Below are positions 1 through 8,339 of a stretch of DNA of 23,229 bases, piece after piece. Both the position numbers and the translations under genes were made by a program. Every line of letters starts with the position of its first letter. The first letter of the stretch is position 1. This stretch comes from an uncultured Bacteroidales bacterium (GTDB lineage Bacteria > Bacteroidota > Bacteroidia > Bacteroidales > Bacteroidaceae): NCBI GenBank assembly GCA_947367415.1, contig CANBEE010000004.1, forward strand, positions 1-23,229, read 5' to 3'. Below the pieces are notes generated by a model that did not search any database, had not been told where the DNA came from, and was given only the letters and a program-made list of their open reading frames with translations.

Positions 1-133
1 CTACAACGACTACTATAAGAGCTACAATGTACCCGAATATATGATTGAACCTGTGACTATCACCCCTCAAGAATTTGCACGCCACATCGATACAGAAGTG
101 GTGCCTGCCAAGTTCAAAAGCCAAAACCGATAA
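1..133 (+). CDS. 3' end of an unidentified protein gene (partial)
   Basis: An open frame beginning at base 2 runs to a TAA at 131-133 and encodes the last 43 residues of a protein, ending in AKFKSQNR. The segment is rich in Tyr and charged residues and shows no membrane segment or motif that I recognise. It lies 140 bp upstream of the first FAS1 gene, in the same direction, and that gene has its own promoter, so it is probably a separate transcription unit. The frame is supported only by the lack of stops and a protein-like composition. I do not assign a function. Confidence 0.6.
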   Translation, partial: YNDYYKSYNVPEYMIEPVTITPQEFARHIDTEVVPAKFKSQNR

Positions 134-170
134 TAATACAACAAGTCGCACAAAACAATAAAGTTAAATA

Positions 171-216
171 CCTCACAAGTGTGAAAAAATGTAATAATAA
201 ATTAGCAAGTGTGAGG
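171..216. repeat. Repeated CAAGTGTGA element upstream of the FAS1/SusCD operon
   Basis: CAAGTGTGA occurs at 176-184 and again at 206-214, a 30-bp period. The first copy sits inside TCAC-aagt-GTGA (173-184). The outer CCTCAC (171-176) and GTGAGG (211-216) are also inverted copies of each other. The second copy lies close to or overlaps the expected -33 region of the adjacent promoter. I infer an operator or activator site; the cognate protein is not encoded in the window. Confidence 0.4.
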
Positions 217-233
217 AATAAAAGTTATCTTTG
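202..233 (+). promoter_or_regulatory. Bacteroidetes-type promoter for the FAS1/SusCD operon
   Basis: TATCTTTG at 226-233 matches the Bacteroidetes -7 consensus TAnnTTTG exactly. The -33 element is weak: TTAG at 202-205, 20 bp upstream, replaces TTTG, which would fit a promoter needing an activator. Transcription should begin near 240 and give a leader of about 33 nt, A+T-rich and without an SD sequence. Confidence 0.6.
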
Positions 234-273
234 CCCATTAATTGACTAAAATAACATTAACTAATATCTAATT

Positions 274-3123
274 ATGAACAAGAAACACACGTTCAAAGTG
301 GGCAAGTACATCAGTATGGCTTGTCTGTTATTTGTTTGTGCAACAGTTCAATCCTGTAAGGATGACTACATCTACGACAATCAGGAACCGGACTTTTTGG
401 GCGCAAGCATTTACAATTATTTGGAAGAAAAAGGCAACTTTACGCTCTTCCTGAAAGTGATTGACGACCTCAACTACAAGGAGGTACTCTCCAAGACGGG
501 TAGTAAGACCCTCTTTGTGGCTGACGACGATGCTTTCCGCAAAGGGATCAAGGAGGAATGGGGACTCGACAGCTACGAGGAGCTGACTCCGGCTCACAAG
601 CGCATCATCCTCTACAACTCCATGTTGGACAATGCCTACCTGTTGGAGCTGATGTCAAACACACCTGCTGCCAATGCCAACTCTGAACCCATCATCGGAC
701 GCTGCTTGCGTCAGGTAACCTCATCGAACGTGACCGACACCATCGGTTTCTTCTTCGATAAGGACCTGCCCCAGAACAATGCCGATTGGGATGCCTTCCG
801 TCAGACAGGTATCCGCTTGGCGCTGGACGCAACAGCTACCACCATGGTACACTTCCTCGAGGAGCAGCTCTATCAGAACTCTATCACAGCTGAGGACCTC
901 AACATCCTGTTGAACAACAAGTACGATGCCAAGACTTCTGATGCCTTCATCTTCGACAAGAAGGTTATCGACCAGAACGTAACTTGCAAGAACGGTTATG
1001 TACACCAGCTCGACGGCCTTCTGATTCCGCCTTCAAACATGGCCGAGGAGATTCGTACCAACGGAAAGACCAACATCTTCAGCAGCATGCTCGACCGCTT
1101 CGCAGTGCCCGTACCCAATGCAGCACTTACGACCGAGTATAACCGTATCTATCACTATGGTGATGATGCCAATGCTGAGCAGGTATACGAGAAGAGATAC
1201 TACACCAAGGGTTCTAACAGAGGTACAGCAACAGATGCTGACAAGGGCTTCCTCTCATACATCGACATCAACGAGAATGAGCACAACGCCAAGGATGGTG
1301 CTGCCCTCTTCTTCGACCCGGGTTGGAACGAGTATAGAGCCGGTTCAGGTTCAACCACCAAGGAAAACGACATGGCTGTAATGTTCGTCCCCACCGACGA
1401 GGCTATGGAGAAATACTTCTCTGTAGAGGGTGAAGGTCAGGCACTCATCGAGCGTTTCAAGTACAGAGACAGTATCCCCGTGGAGCACATCCAGTACTTG
1501 ATGCGTAACATGATGAAGAACTCATTCAACGCAGCCGTTCCTTCACGCTTCGAGAGTATCATGGACGATGCCCGTGACCCCATGGGCGTAACCAAGGACG
1601 ATATCGAAGAGGTAATCATTGCCAACAACGGTCTTATCTACATCACCAATAAGGTATACAGCCCCGCACGTTACGTAGCCGTAACTGCTCCTGTACTCTT
1701 CAGCGACACACTGAGCATCGCCAACTGGGCTATGACAAGATACGAGTACGACAAGTACCTCCTCTCTATGGGTAGCCACTTCAGCTTGGTAGTTCCCTCA
1801 AACGGTGCTTTGGTATACTATGACCCCTTCACCGTCAACGATCCTGAGCCTACAGCTTACGTATTCAAGTACAATGCGAAAGCACAGAGCGAGGCTGGTA
1901 GAGTATATGCTGAGACATGGACCTACGACCCCGACAGCTATGACCCCGCAACCAACTCTTACACCCTGCTTGAGAAGGGTACTAACCTGACAACTCCTGC
2001 CCGCATTGAGAACCTGCTGAAGCAGATGTATGAATACTACATCGTAGTAGGTGACTTCAAGAATGGCAACAAGTATCACATGACCAAGGGTTACGGTACC
2101 ATCAAGGTAGAGACCGACAACGAAGGCAACGTCACCAATATCATGGGTGGTGCTGAAGTACAGAAGGGTTCAGTAGTTCCTATGGGCCACATCTACCCGC
2201 AGAAGAACGGTTACACCTACCGTCTCGACGCTGCCATGATTCAGCCTCCTACGCAGTCAGTATATAAGGTATTGAATAATACAGATGAGTTTGAGAAGTT
2301 CTTCGAGCTTTGCGCTGGTAGCGACCAGGTAATCAACACCATCGCTCCTGTTGACAGGACAGGTGCTGTTATCGAAGACTCTATCAAGCGTTACAGAATC
2401 TTTGAGGATATGGGCGGTTTGGACTATAATGTACGTACATTCAACACCTACCACTACACCGTATACGTTCCTACAAACGACAAAATCGAAGAGGCTTATG
2501 CTGCCGGTCTTCCCAACTGGCTTGATATGGAAACCATCGCAGAGGGTGTCGAGGAGAAGAAGTTGACACAGGCCGACAAGCAAGCTGAGCTTGACGACCT
2601 CAAGACAAATGCTGCTCCTCAGGATCAGATCGATGCACTCCAAGCAGAGCTTGATGCCTTGACCGCTGAGATCAACGCTACTATCGCAGCCCTCAAGAAG
2701 GACGTAGAGCTAGTAGTTAACTTCGTGAAGTATCATATCCAGGATAACTCAGTATACGTTGACAACCTCCCCCACTCTATCACAGAGGGTGAACAGGTGA
2801 GATACCAAGTAAAGTATGAGACAGCTACCCTCGACCAACTCACTAAACGATTCAGCACTGTAATCGTAAGAACAGAGGGTGAAACAATCGCTGTTAGCGG
2901 TGACTTTGGCGAAGCCGACGATGCAACCAGCTTCTACAACACCTGCCACGTAATCAACGAAGAAGGTACAGAAGGTACACTCTACAACATCATGACACGC
3001 GACATCGAATTTGAGACCGGTGGTAATATCGGAACCTCATCATACGCCGTAGTACATCAGATTAACGGTTTCTTGGTGAACGACCGCATCTTCGATAAAG
3101 TAAAAGGAGAATTCAAAAAATAA
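274..3123 (+). CDS. Large multi-FAS1 (fasciclin) surface lipoprotein
   Basis: First gene of the operon, 949 residues. The N-terminus is a lipoprotein signal peptide with lipobox VQSC, Cys28 being the expected lipidated residue. KDD follows it, an acidic tail typical of surface-exported Bacteroidetes lipoproteins. About four divergent FAS1-like units can be read, roughly at residues 40-260, 262-480, 480-668 and 668-945. Marker strands are TLFVADDDAF, VMFVPTDEAM and YTVYVPTNDK, with unit ends such as NGYVHQLDGLL and VVHQINGFLV. FAS1 domains generally mediate adhesion or protein contacts. The last unit is interrupted at about 758-815 by a highly charged helical, probably coiled-coil segment rich in Leu, Ala, Asp and Glu. 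Only 12 bp separate it from the SusC-like gene. I infer a cell-surface accessory or ligand-capture protein. No catalytic motif is visible, and domain borders are approximate. Confidence 0.85.
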   Translation: MNKKHTFKVGKYISMACLLFVCATVQSCKDDYIYDNQEPDFLGASIYNYLEEKGNFTLFLKVIDDLNYKEVLSKTGSKTLFVADDDAFRKGIKEEWGLDSYEELTPAHKRIILYNSMLDNAYLLELMSNTPAANANSEPIIGRCLRQVTSSNVTDTIGFFFDKDLPQNNADWDAFRQTGIRLALDATATTMVHFLEEQLYQNSITAEDLNILLNNKYDAKTSDAFIFDKKVIDQNVTCKNGYVHQLDGLLIPPSNMAEEIRTNGKTNIFSSMLDRFAVPVPNAALTTEYNRIYHYGDDANAEQVYEKRYYTKGSNRGTATDADKGFLSYIDINENEHNAKDGAALFFDPGWNEYRAGSGSTTKENDMAVMFVPTDEAMEKYFSVEGEGQALIERFKYRDSIPVEHIQYLMRNMMKNSFNAAVPSRFESIMDDARDPMGVTKDDIEEVIIANNGLIYITNKVYSPARYVAVTAPVLFSDTLSIANWAMTRYEYDKYLLSMGSHFSLVVPSNGALVYYDPFTVNDPEPTAYVFKYNAKAQSEAGRVYAETWTYDPDSYDPATNSYTLLEKGTNLTTPARIENLLKQMYEYYIVVGDFKNGNKYHMTKGYGTIKVETDNEGNVTNIMGGAEVQKGSVVPMGHIYPQKNGYTYRLDAAMIQPPTQSVYKVLNNTDEFEKFFELCAGSDQVINTIAPVDRTGAVIEDSIKRYRIFEDMGGLDYNVRTFNTYHYTVYVPTNDKIEEAYAAGLPNWLDMETIAEGVEEKKLTQADKQAELDDLKTNAAPQDQIDALQAELDALTAEINATIAALKKDVELVVNFVKYHIQDNSVYVDNLPHSITEGEQVRYQVKYETATLDQLTKRFSTVIVRTEGETIAVSGDFGEADDATSFYNTCHVINEEGTEGTLYNIMTRDIEFETGGNIGTSSYAVVHQINGFLVNDRIFDKVKGEFKK

Positions 3124-3135
3124 AAATAAGGTATC

Positions 3136-6100
3136 ATGAAAGTATATAAATATATTCTATTATCCGTTCTTTGCTTTATAGCCTCAGCAGCAACACTGAG
3201 CGCACAGCAACGTATCTCCGGACAGATTAGCGACGCTATGGGTCCGTTGATGATGGTTAACGTGGTGGAAATCGATAAGGACAACCGTATCGTAGAGCAT
3301 GCCACAACCGACTTTGACGGTAACTTCACCATGATTGTGAAGAACAACAAGAACAAATTGAAAATTTCTTACGTAGGTTTCCAGGATGTGATTCTGGAGA
3401 TTGGTACACGCACCGTATTCAACATCACCATGAAGGACGACAACCAGATTCAGGAGGTTATCGTAGAGGCTAAGCCCCGTACCCGTTCAGGTGGTCTCGA
3501 TATCTTGGAGCGCGAGGTGGCAGTAGCCAAGCAGACCTTCAAGATGAGCGAGATGGAGGGTCTCTCCTTTGCCTCTGTCGACGAGGCCCTGCAGGGACAG
3601 ATTGCCGGTCTTGACATCGTGTTCAACTCTGGTGACCTTGGTTCAGGTACTCAGATGCGTCTGCGTGGTACCTCTACCATCAACGGTAACCAGGAGCCTT
3701 TGATTGTTGTAAATGACAACATCTTCGAAATGCCCGACGGTGAGGACTTCGACTTCACCACCGCCAACGAAGAAAAGTTCGCCCAGCTGTTGACTGTAAA
3801 CCCTGAAGATATCGAGAGTATCGAAGTATTGAAGGATGCCTCTGCATCTGCAATCTGGGGTTCACGCGGTTCTAACGGTGTCATCATGATTAAGACCAAG
3901 CGTGGTTCACGCGGTAAGACACGTGTAAACTACACATACCGCTATTCTAATGCTTGGATTCCCAAGGGACTCAACCTGCTGAATGGTGACGACTACACCA
4001 TGTTCCTCAAGGAGGCACACTTCAACCCCACACAGAGCAGCACCGCTTCAAATGCACAGGAGCTCAACTACAACCCCTCATTTGCTGAATACGAGAACTT
4101 CAACAACAACACCGATTGGGTGGCTGCTGTATCAAAGCACGGTCACACACACGACCACAACATCTCACTCACCGGCGGTGGTGAGAAAGCTACCTTCCGT
4201 GTATCAGGAGGTTACTATACACAGACTGGTCAGATTATCAAGCAGAACCTCGACCGTTTCACCACTCGTATGGCTCTTGACTACTACGTATCAGACCGTA
4301 TCAAGGTTTCTTCAGACTTCTCTTTGACCTATACCAACAACGATCAGAACTTGGAAGGTCTATTGCACAACGCACAGTTGCTGATGCCTAACATGAGTAT
4401 TTATGCTCAGACACCCTACAAAGAGGATGGCACTGGCGGTCAGAACACACAAGACTACTACCTCATGCTGCAGAATGCATCGGGTATCTTCGACAATAAC
4501 CAGAAGAATATCATCAACCCTGTTGCTGTAGGTAACCTCGGATGGAAGAACGAGAAGAGCTACCGTATCGCTCCTCAGATTTCACTCGACTATCAGCTCC
4601 TTGGCTTGAGCCACGATGAGACTCAGCTCCGCTACTACGGTATGGTATATATGGATGCCAGCACCTTGTCAAACGGTACCTACCGCCCCAGCAGCTTGAC
4701 CACCAAGGGTATGCTTGACGGTTCATACAATGCAAGTTCTACAAAGGATCAGAAGACCCTCTCGTTCAATACCCGTCACCGCTTGACCTTCTCACCGAAG
4801 TTCAGTAACCCCGACCACGTAGTTCAGCTTATGGGTCAGTTTGAGATGAGCACCGGTAACGGTAACAGCCAGGAATCAGCGTCTTATGGTATTCCTTCCG
4901 GTATCACCAGTACCACTACAGGTACCTACCTGCATAAAAGTGCTACCGCCACATGGCAGTGGCGTTCAATGGCTCTCCTTGGCCAGGCATTCTACTCATT
5001 CCGTGAAGGACGCTACTCAGCCACCGCAACCATACGTCGCGACGGTAGTACCAAGTTCGGTGCCAACAACCGTTGGGGTAACTTCCCCGCTTTGTCATTC
5101 CGTTGGAACATCATCGATGAACCTTGGATGGAGTGGTCAAAGGATAAGATTCAGCTGAGCATGTTGTCATTCCGCCCAGGTTGGGGTATGACAGGTTCAC
5201 AGCCCGGCTCTGAATACCTTCACTACACCACCTACTCAACCAGCGGTAACTACATGGGTACCACCGCTATCGCACAGGGTGGTCTCCGCTTGACCGACCT
5301 CAAGTGGGCCAAGAAAAACGAGTACAACATCGGTACCGACTTCGGTTTCTTCAACGATAAGCTCACCGGTAGCTTCAACTACTACGACAACAACACCACC
5401 GACCAGCTCATGGGTGGCTATGCAATCCCCTCATCAAACGGTTACAGCTCACTGGCCTACAAGAACACAGGTGCTGTGCGCAACTGGGGTTGGGAGTTGA
5501 ACGTTAGCGGTAACAAGTTCATCCAGGTAGGAGACTTCAGCATTACAGCCTATGCCAACGTAGCACAGAACTTCAACACCATCCTTGAGATGGAGGAGAG
5601 CGTACTCAACAATACCAATGCCGACTTCAACTATAAGAATGGCTCATACCTCAACCGTATCCAGCTGGGCAACCCGCTCGGTTCACTCTACGGCTTCCGC
5701 TTCAAGGGTGTATACCAATATGGCTACAACACCTCATGGACCAAAGAGCGCTGGGCACAGGCAGAGGCTGAAGCAGCAGAAAAGGGCTACAAGCTTCACG
5801 ACATCTACCCCGTAGCAGGAGACAACAACGGCAACACCATCTACGGTTCTGACGGCAAGCCCCTGCGCATGGCCTATAACTATAAGGACGGTGAAGCACC
5901 CTACTCCTTCCGTGGTGGCGATGCCATGTACGAGGATATCAACCACGACGGTAACATCAACCAGCTCGACATCGTATACTTGGGCAACTCTAACCCCAAA
6001 TTGCAGGGTGGTTTCGGTGTGACCTTCCAGTACAAGCGTCTCTCACTGAAGACACAGTTCACCTACCGCTACGGTGTTGACGTAATCAATGATGCACGCA

Positions 6101-6483
6101 TGAACGTAGAGAACATGTACACCAACAACAACCAGAGTATCGCAATTAACTGGCGTTGGAGAAAAGAGGGTGACGTAACCATGATGCCTCGCGCCATGTA
6201 CAACACCGGTTACAACTGGTTGGGTAGCGACCGCTACTTGGAAGATGCATCATACCTCCGTATGTCATACCTTCAGGCATCATACTCTGTAGACCCGAAG
6301 GAGTTGAAGAAGTACGGTTTGCAGCAGCTCTACATCTCTGCATCTGCCAACAACCTCTTCATCCTCTCTAAGTACACCGGTCTTGATCCCGAAATCGGTG
6401 CCAACGGATGGGGCCAGGCATTTGATACCTCAAAGACACCGCGTTCACGCTCATTTACCCTGAATTTGACCGTAGGATTCTAA
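3136..6483 (+). CDS. SusC/RagA-like TonB-dependent outer-membrane transporter (first pair)
   Basis: 1115 residues, normal length for SusC. A signal peptide ends near residue 23 (LSA-QQ). A carboxypeptidase-regulatory-like beta domain follows at about 26-110 (ISGQISDAMGPLMMVNVVEI), then the plug at about 120-255. The plug carries the family motifs SVDEALQGQIAGLDI and, near residues 227-255, IEVLKDASASAIWGSRGSNG. The rest is the beta barrel, ending in FTLNLTVGF with the terminal aromatic residue expected for Bam-dependent insertion. The family imports glycans, peptides or other oligomers in a pedal-bin complex with a SusD lipoprotein, powered by TonB. The partner SusD gene begins 22 bp downstream. 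The sequence does not reveal the substrate. Confidence 0.96.
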   Translation: MKVYKYILLSVLCFIASAATLSAQQRISGQISDAMGPLMMVNVVEIDKDNRIVEHATTDFDGNFTMIVKNNKNKLKISYVGFQDVILEIGTRTVFNITMKDDNQIQEVIVEAKPRTRSGGLDILEREVAVAKQTFKMSEMEGLSFASVDEALQGQIAGLDIVFNSGDLGSGTQMRLRGTSTINGNQEPLIVVNDNIFEMPDGEDFDFTTANEEKFAQLLTVNPEDIESIEVLKDASASAIWGSRGSNGVIMIKTKRGSRGKTRVNYTYRYSNAWIPKGLNLLNGDDYTMFLKEAHFNPTQSSTASNAQELNYNPSFAEYENFNNNTDWVAAVSKHGHTHDHNISLTGGGEKATFRVSGGYYTQTGQIIKQNLDRFTTRMALDYYVSDRIKVSSDFSLTYTNNDQNLEGLLHNAQLLMPNMSIYAQTPYKEDGTGGQNTQDYYLMLQNASGIFDNNQKNIINPVAVGNLGWKNEKSYRIAPQISLDYQLLGLSHDETQLRYYGMVYMDASTLSNGTYRPSSLTTKGMLDGSYNASSTKDQKTLSFNTRHRLTFSPKFSNPDHVVQLMGQFEMSTGNGNSQESASYGIPSGITSTTTGTYLHKSATATWQWRSMALLGQAFYSFREGRYSATATIRRDGSTKFGANNRWGNFPALSFRWNIIDEPWMEWSKDKIQLSMLSFRPGWGMTGSQPGSEYLHYTTYSTSGNYMGTTAIAQGGLRLTDLKWAKKNEYNIGTDFGFFNDKLTGSFNYYDNNTTDQLMGGYAIPSSNGYSSLAYKNTGAVRNWGWELNVSGNKFIQVGDFSITAYANVAQNFNTILEMEESVLNNTNADFNYKNGSYLNRIQLGNPLGSLYGFRFKGVYQYGYNTSWTKERWAQAEAEAAEKGYKLHDIYPVAGDNNGNTIYGSDGKPLRMAYNYKDGEAPYSFRGGDAMYEDINHDGNINQLDIVYLGNSNPKLQGGFGVTFQYKRLSLKTQFTYRYGVDVINDARMNVENMYTNNNQSIAINWRWRKEGDVTMMPRAMYNTGYNWLGSDRYLEDASYLRMSYLQASYSVDPKELKKYGLQQLYISASANNLFILSKYTGLDPEIGANGWGQAFDTSKTPRSRSFTLNLTVGF

Positions 6484-6485
6484 TA

Positions 6486-6509
6486 ATGAAAAGCAAAATA
6501 CAGATATGA
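6486..6509 (+). other. Possible 7-codon mini-ORF linking SusC and SusD translation
   Basis: Two bases after the SusC stop codon an ATG opens the peptide MKSKIQI. Its TGA stop (6507-6509) overlaps the SusD start ATG (6506-6508) as ATGA. This could let ribosomes terminate and restart in series. It may equally be chance, because any start followed by A provides a TGA in the +1 frame. No peptide function is implied. Confidence 0.25.
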
Positions 6510-8320
6510 AAAGTTTCAAATTAAATATAGGACGTTTTAGTCACGCGATTAAGACAATAGCATTAGGAGCAGTGCTGGCAATGACCTGCTCATGCGAAGA
6601 CTTCCTGACCATCTACCCCACCGATAAGGTTGTATTGGAAAACTATTGGAAGACAAAGACTGATGTGGAGAATATGGTTGCCAACAGCTATCGTCTGATG
6701 ATTCAGTCTGAGTTCTGTGACCGTCTCATCGTATGGGGTGAACTCCGCGGTGACAATGTAGTGGAAGGTACCTATGATGCGAACAAGCACGGCAATGTAA
6801 AAAATATCATGGAAGCCAACCTGCTTCCTCAGAACGGTTACAATGACTGGTCACACTTCTATGCCATCATCAATAATTGTAACATTGTGATGAAGTTTGC
6901 TCCCCAGGTAATGGAAGAGGATCCTGACTTTACCCAAGGAGACATGAACGTTACCCGCGGTGAGATGCTCGCTATCCGCGCCCTCTGCCACTTCTATCTG
7001 GTACGTACTTTCCGCGACATCCCTTTGCTGAAGGAGGCTATGGTGGATGACGACCAAGACCTCTATCAGGAGCAGGCTACACCTATCGAGGCACTTGACT
7101 TTATTCTCCAGGACCTCTACGAAGCTGAAAGCTTGGTAATGGAATCAGGTAACTATCCCAACATGACCGACAACAAGGGTCGCATCACCAAGAATGCCGT
7201 ACGCGCCATAACAGCCGACGTACTGCTCTGGAGAGCCGCCTTCGGTCAATATGCAGCCAACGGTAATGATCAGGGCGTGAAGCAGTACTACACCGAGTGT
7301 ATCGCATTCTGCGACTCAGTGCTGAACAATCACATGAAATACCTTAAGAACTACGAGAAAGAGAACAAGGTGACCTATACCGCTGGTAGAGCCGATGAGA
7401 AGTATCCCATCCTGCTGCAGCCGCTGAGCAACGCCAACGCTCGCTATCTCGACTATCCCTACTACGAGGTATTCTATATGGGTAACAACCTTCGCGAAAG
7501 TATCTTCGAACTGCAGCACGCAGCTATTGATTATGCGGCAGCCAACTATGAGGTTCCCTACTTCTACGGAAGAGGCTTCACCGCAGGTCCGCTCGCAGCT
7601 CCCCGCTACATGGCAGAGAAGGGTACATCAGACAATCTGTATGCCGATACCGACTTCCGCCGTGTAAGCTACATCCATCAAAGCGAAGGTGAACAAGATA
7701 TATACCCCATCATCAAGTATGGCTACTCATCAGCAAGTGGTACTGTAGATAAGCCGTCGTACGGAGGAAGCAGTCTCTCGTATGTCACTAATGGTGTAGA
7801 AAATGACCACAACAAAGGCCGTGACTATTTTAGAAGCCAAGTTAACTGGATTATGTATCGCGTAACAGACGTTATGCTGATGAAGGCTGAGGCTTTGGCA
7901 TTGCGTAATGATACTCTGGCACGTGGCAGCAAGGACCTTAGTGAGTCTTTCGACTTGGTGAAGGCTGTTTACTACCGCTCAAACCCCTATAAGGTAACCT
8001 CAGCAGACTCAATCACTTACTCAGCAGGTAGCGCAGAGAGCTTGCAGGAGTTGGTATTGGAAGAGCGTCAGCGCGAGTTGGCATTCGAGGGCAAGCGTTG
8101 GTTCGACCTTGTACGTAAAGCACTTCGCGACGGCGAGACCGGCCCGATGCTCGACATCCTCATCAACCACAAGTATGAAACCAACCAGAAGGCCATCCGC
8201 AGTAAGATGTCTGCCATGGATTGCCTCTTCTTCCCCATCTCTGAACGTGAGATTAAGACCAATCCGCTCTTGAAGCAGAATCCGGCTTACGAGACAGAGG
8301 ATGTATACGAAAAGAACTAA
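6506..8320 (+). CDS. SusD/RagB-like surface lipoprotein (first pair)
   Basis: 604 residues, typical of SusD. The signal peptide ends in MTCSC; Cys30 is the likely lipidated residue because CEDFL is a common SusD N-terminus, though Cys28 is possible. The helical, TPR-like SusD fold is indicated by segments such as FYAIINNCNIVMKFAP, ATPIEALDFILQDLYEAES and the region around VLEERQRELAFEGKRWFDLV. The C-terminus carries the family signature FFPISEREIKTNPLLKQNPA. SusD proteins bind the ligand and cap the SusC barrel as a lid. The gene lies 22 bp after SusC and 19 bp before the next FAS1 gene. Nothing in the sequence identifies the ligand. Confidence 0.96.
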   Translation: MKSFKLNIGRFSHAIKTIALGAVLAMTCSCEDFLTIYPTDKVVLENYWKTKTDVENMVANSYRLMIQSEFCDRLIVWGELRGDNVVEGTYDANKHGNVKNIMEANLLPQNGYNDWSHFYAIINNCNIVMKFAPQVMEEDPDFTQGDMNVTRGEMLAIRALCHFYLVRTFRDIPLLKEAMVDDDQDLYQEQATPIEALDFILQDLYEAESLVMESGNYPNMTDNKGRITKNAVRAITADVLLWRAAFGQYAANGNDQGVKQYYTECIAFCDSVLNNHMKYLKNYEKENKVTYTAGRADEKYPILLQPLSNANARYLDYPYYEVFYMGNNLRESIFELQHAAIDYAAANYEVPYFYGRGFTAGPLAAPRYMAEKGTSDNLYADTDFRRVSYIHQSEGEQDIYPIIKYGYSSASGTVDKPSYGGSSLSYVTNGVENDHNKGRDYFRSQVNWIMYRVTDVMLMKAEALALRNDTLARGSKDLSESFDLVKAVYYRSNPYKVTSADSITYSAGSAESLQELVLEERQRELAFEGKRWFDLVRKALRDGETGPMLDILINHKYETNQKAIRSKMSAMDCLFFPISEREIKTNPLLKQNPAYETEDVYEKN

Positions 8321-8339
8321 CCCCTAAAAATCTATACGT

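Noticed and set aside
2257..2643. Minus-strand open frame of 128 codons inside the first FAS1 gene
   Set aside because: A by-product of the codon pattern on the coding strand; no own start context or domain.
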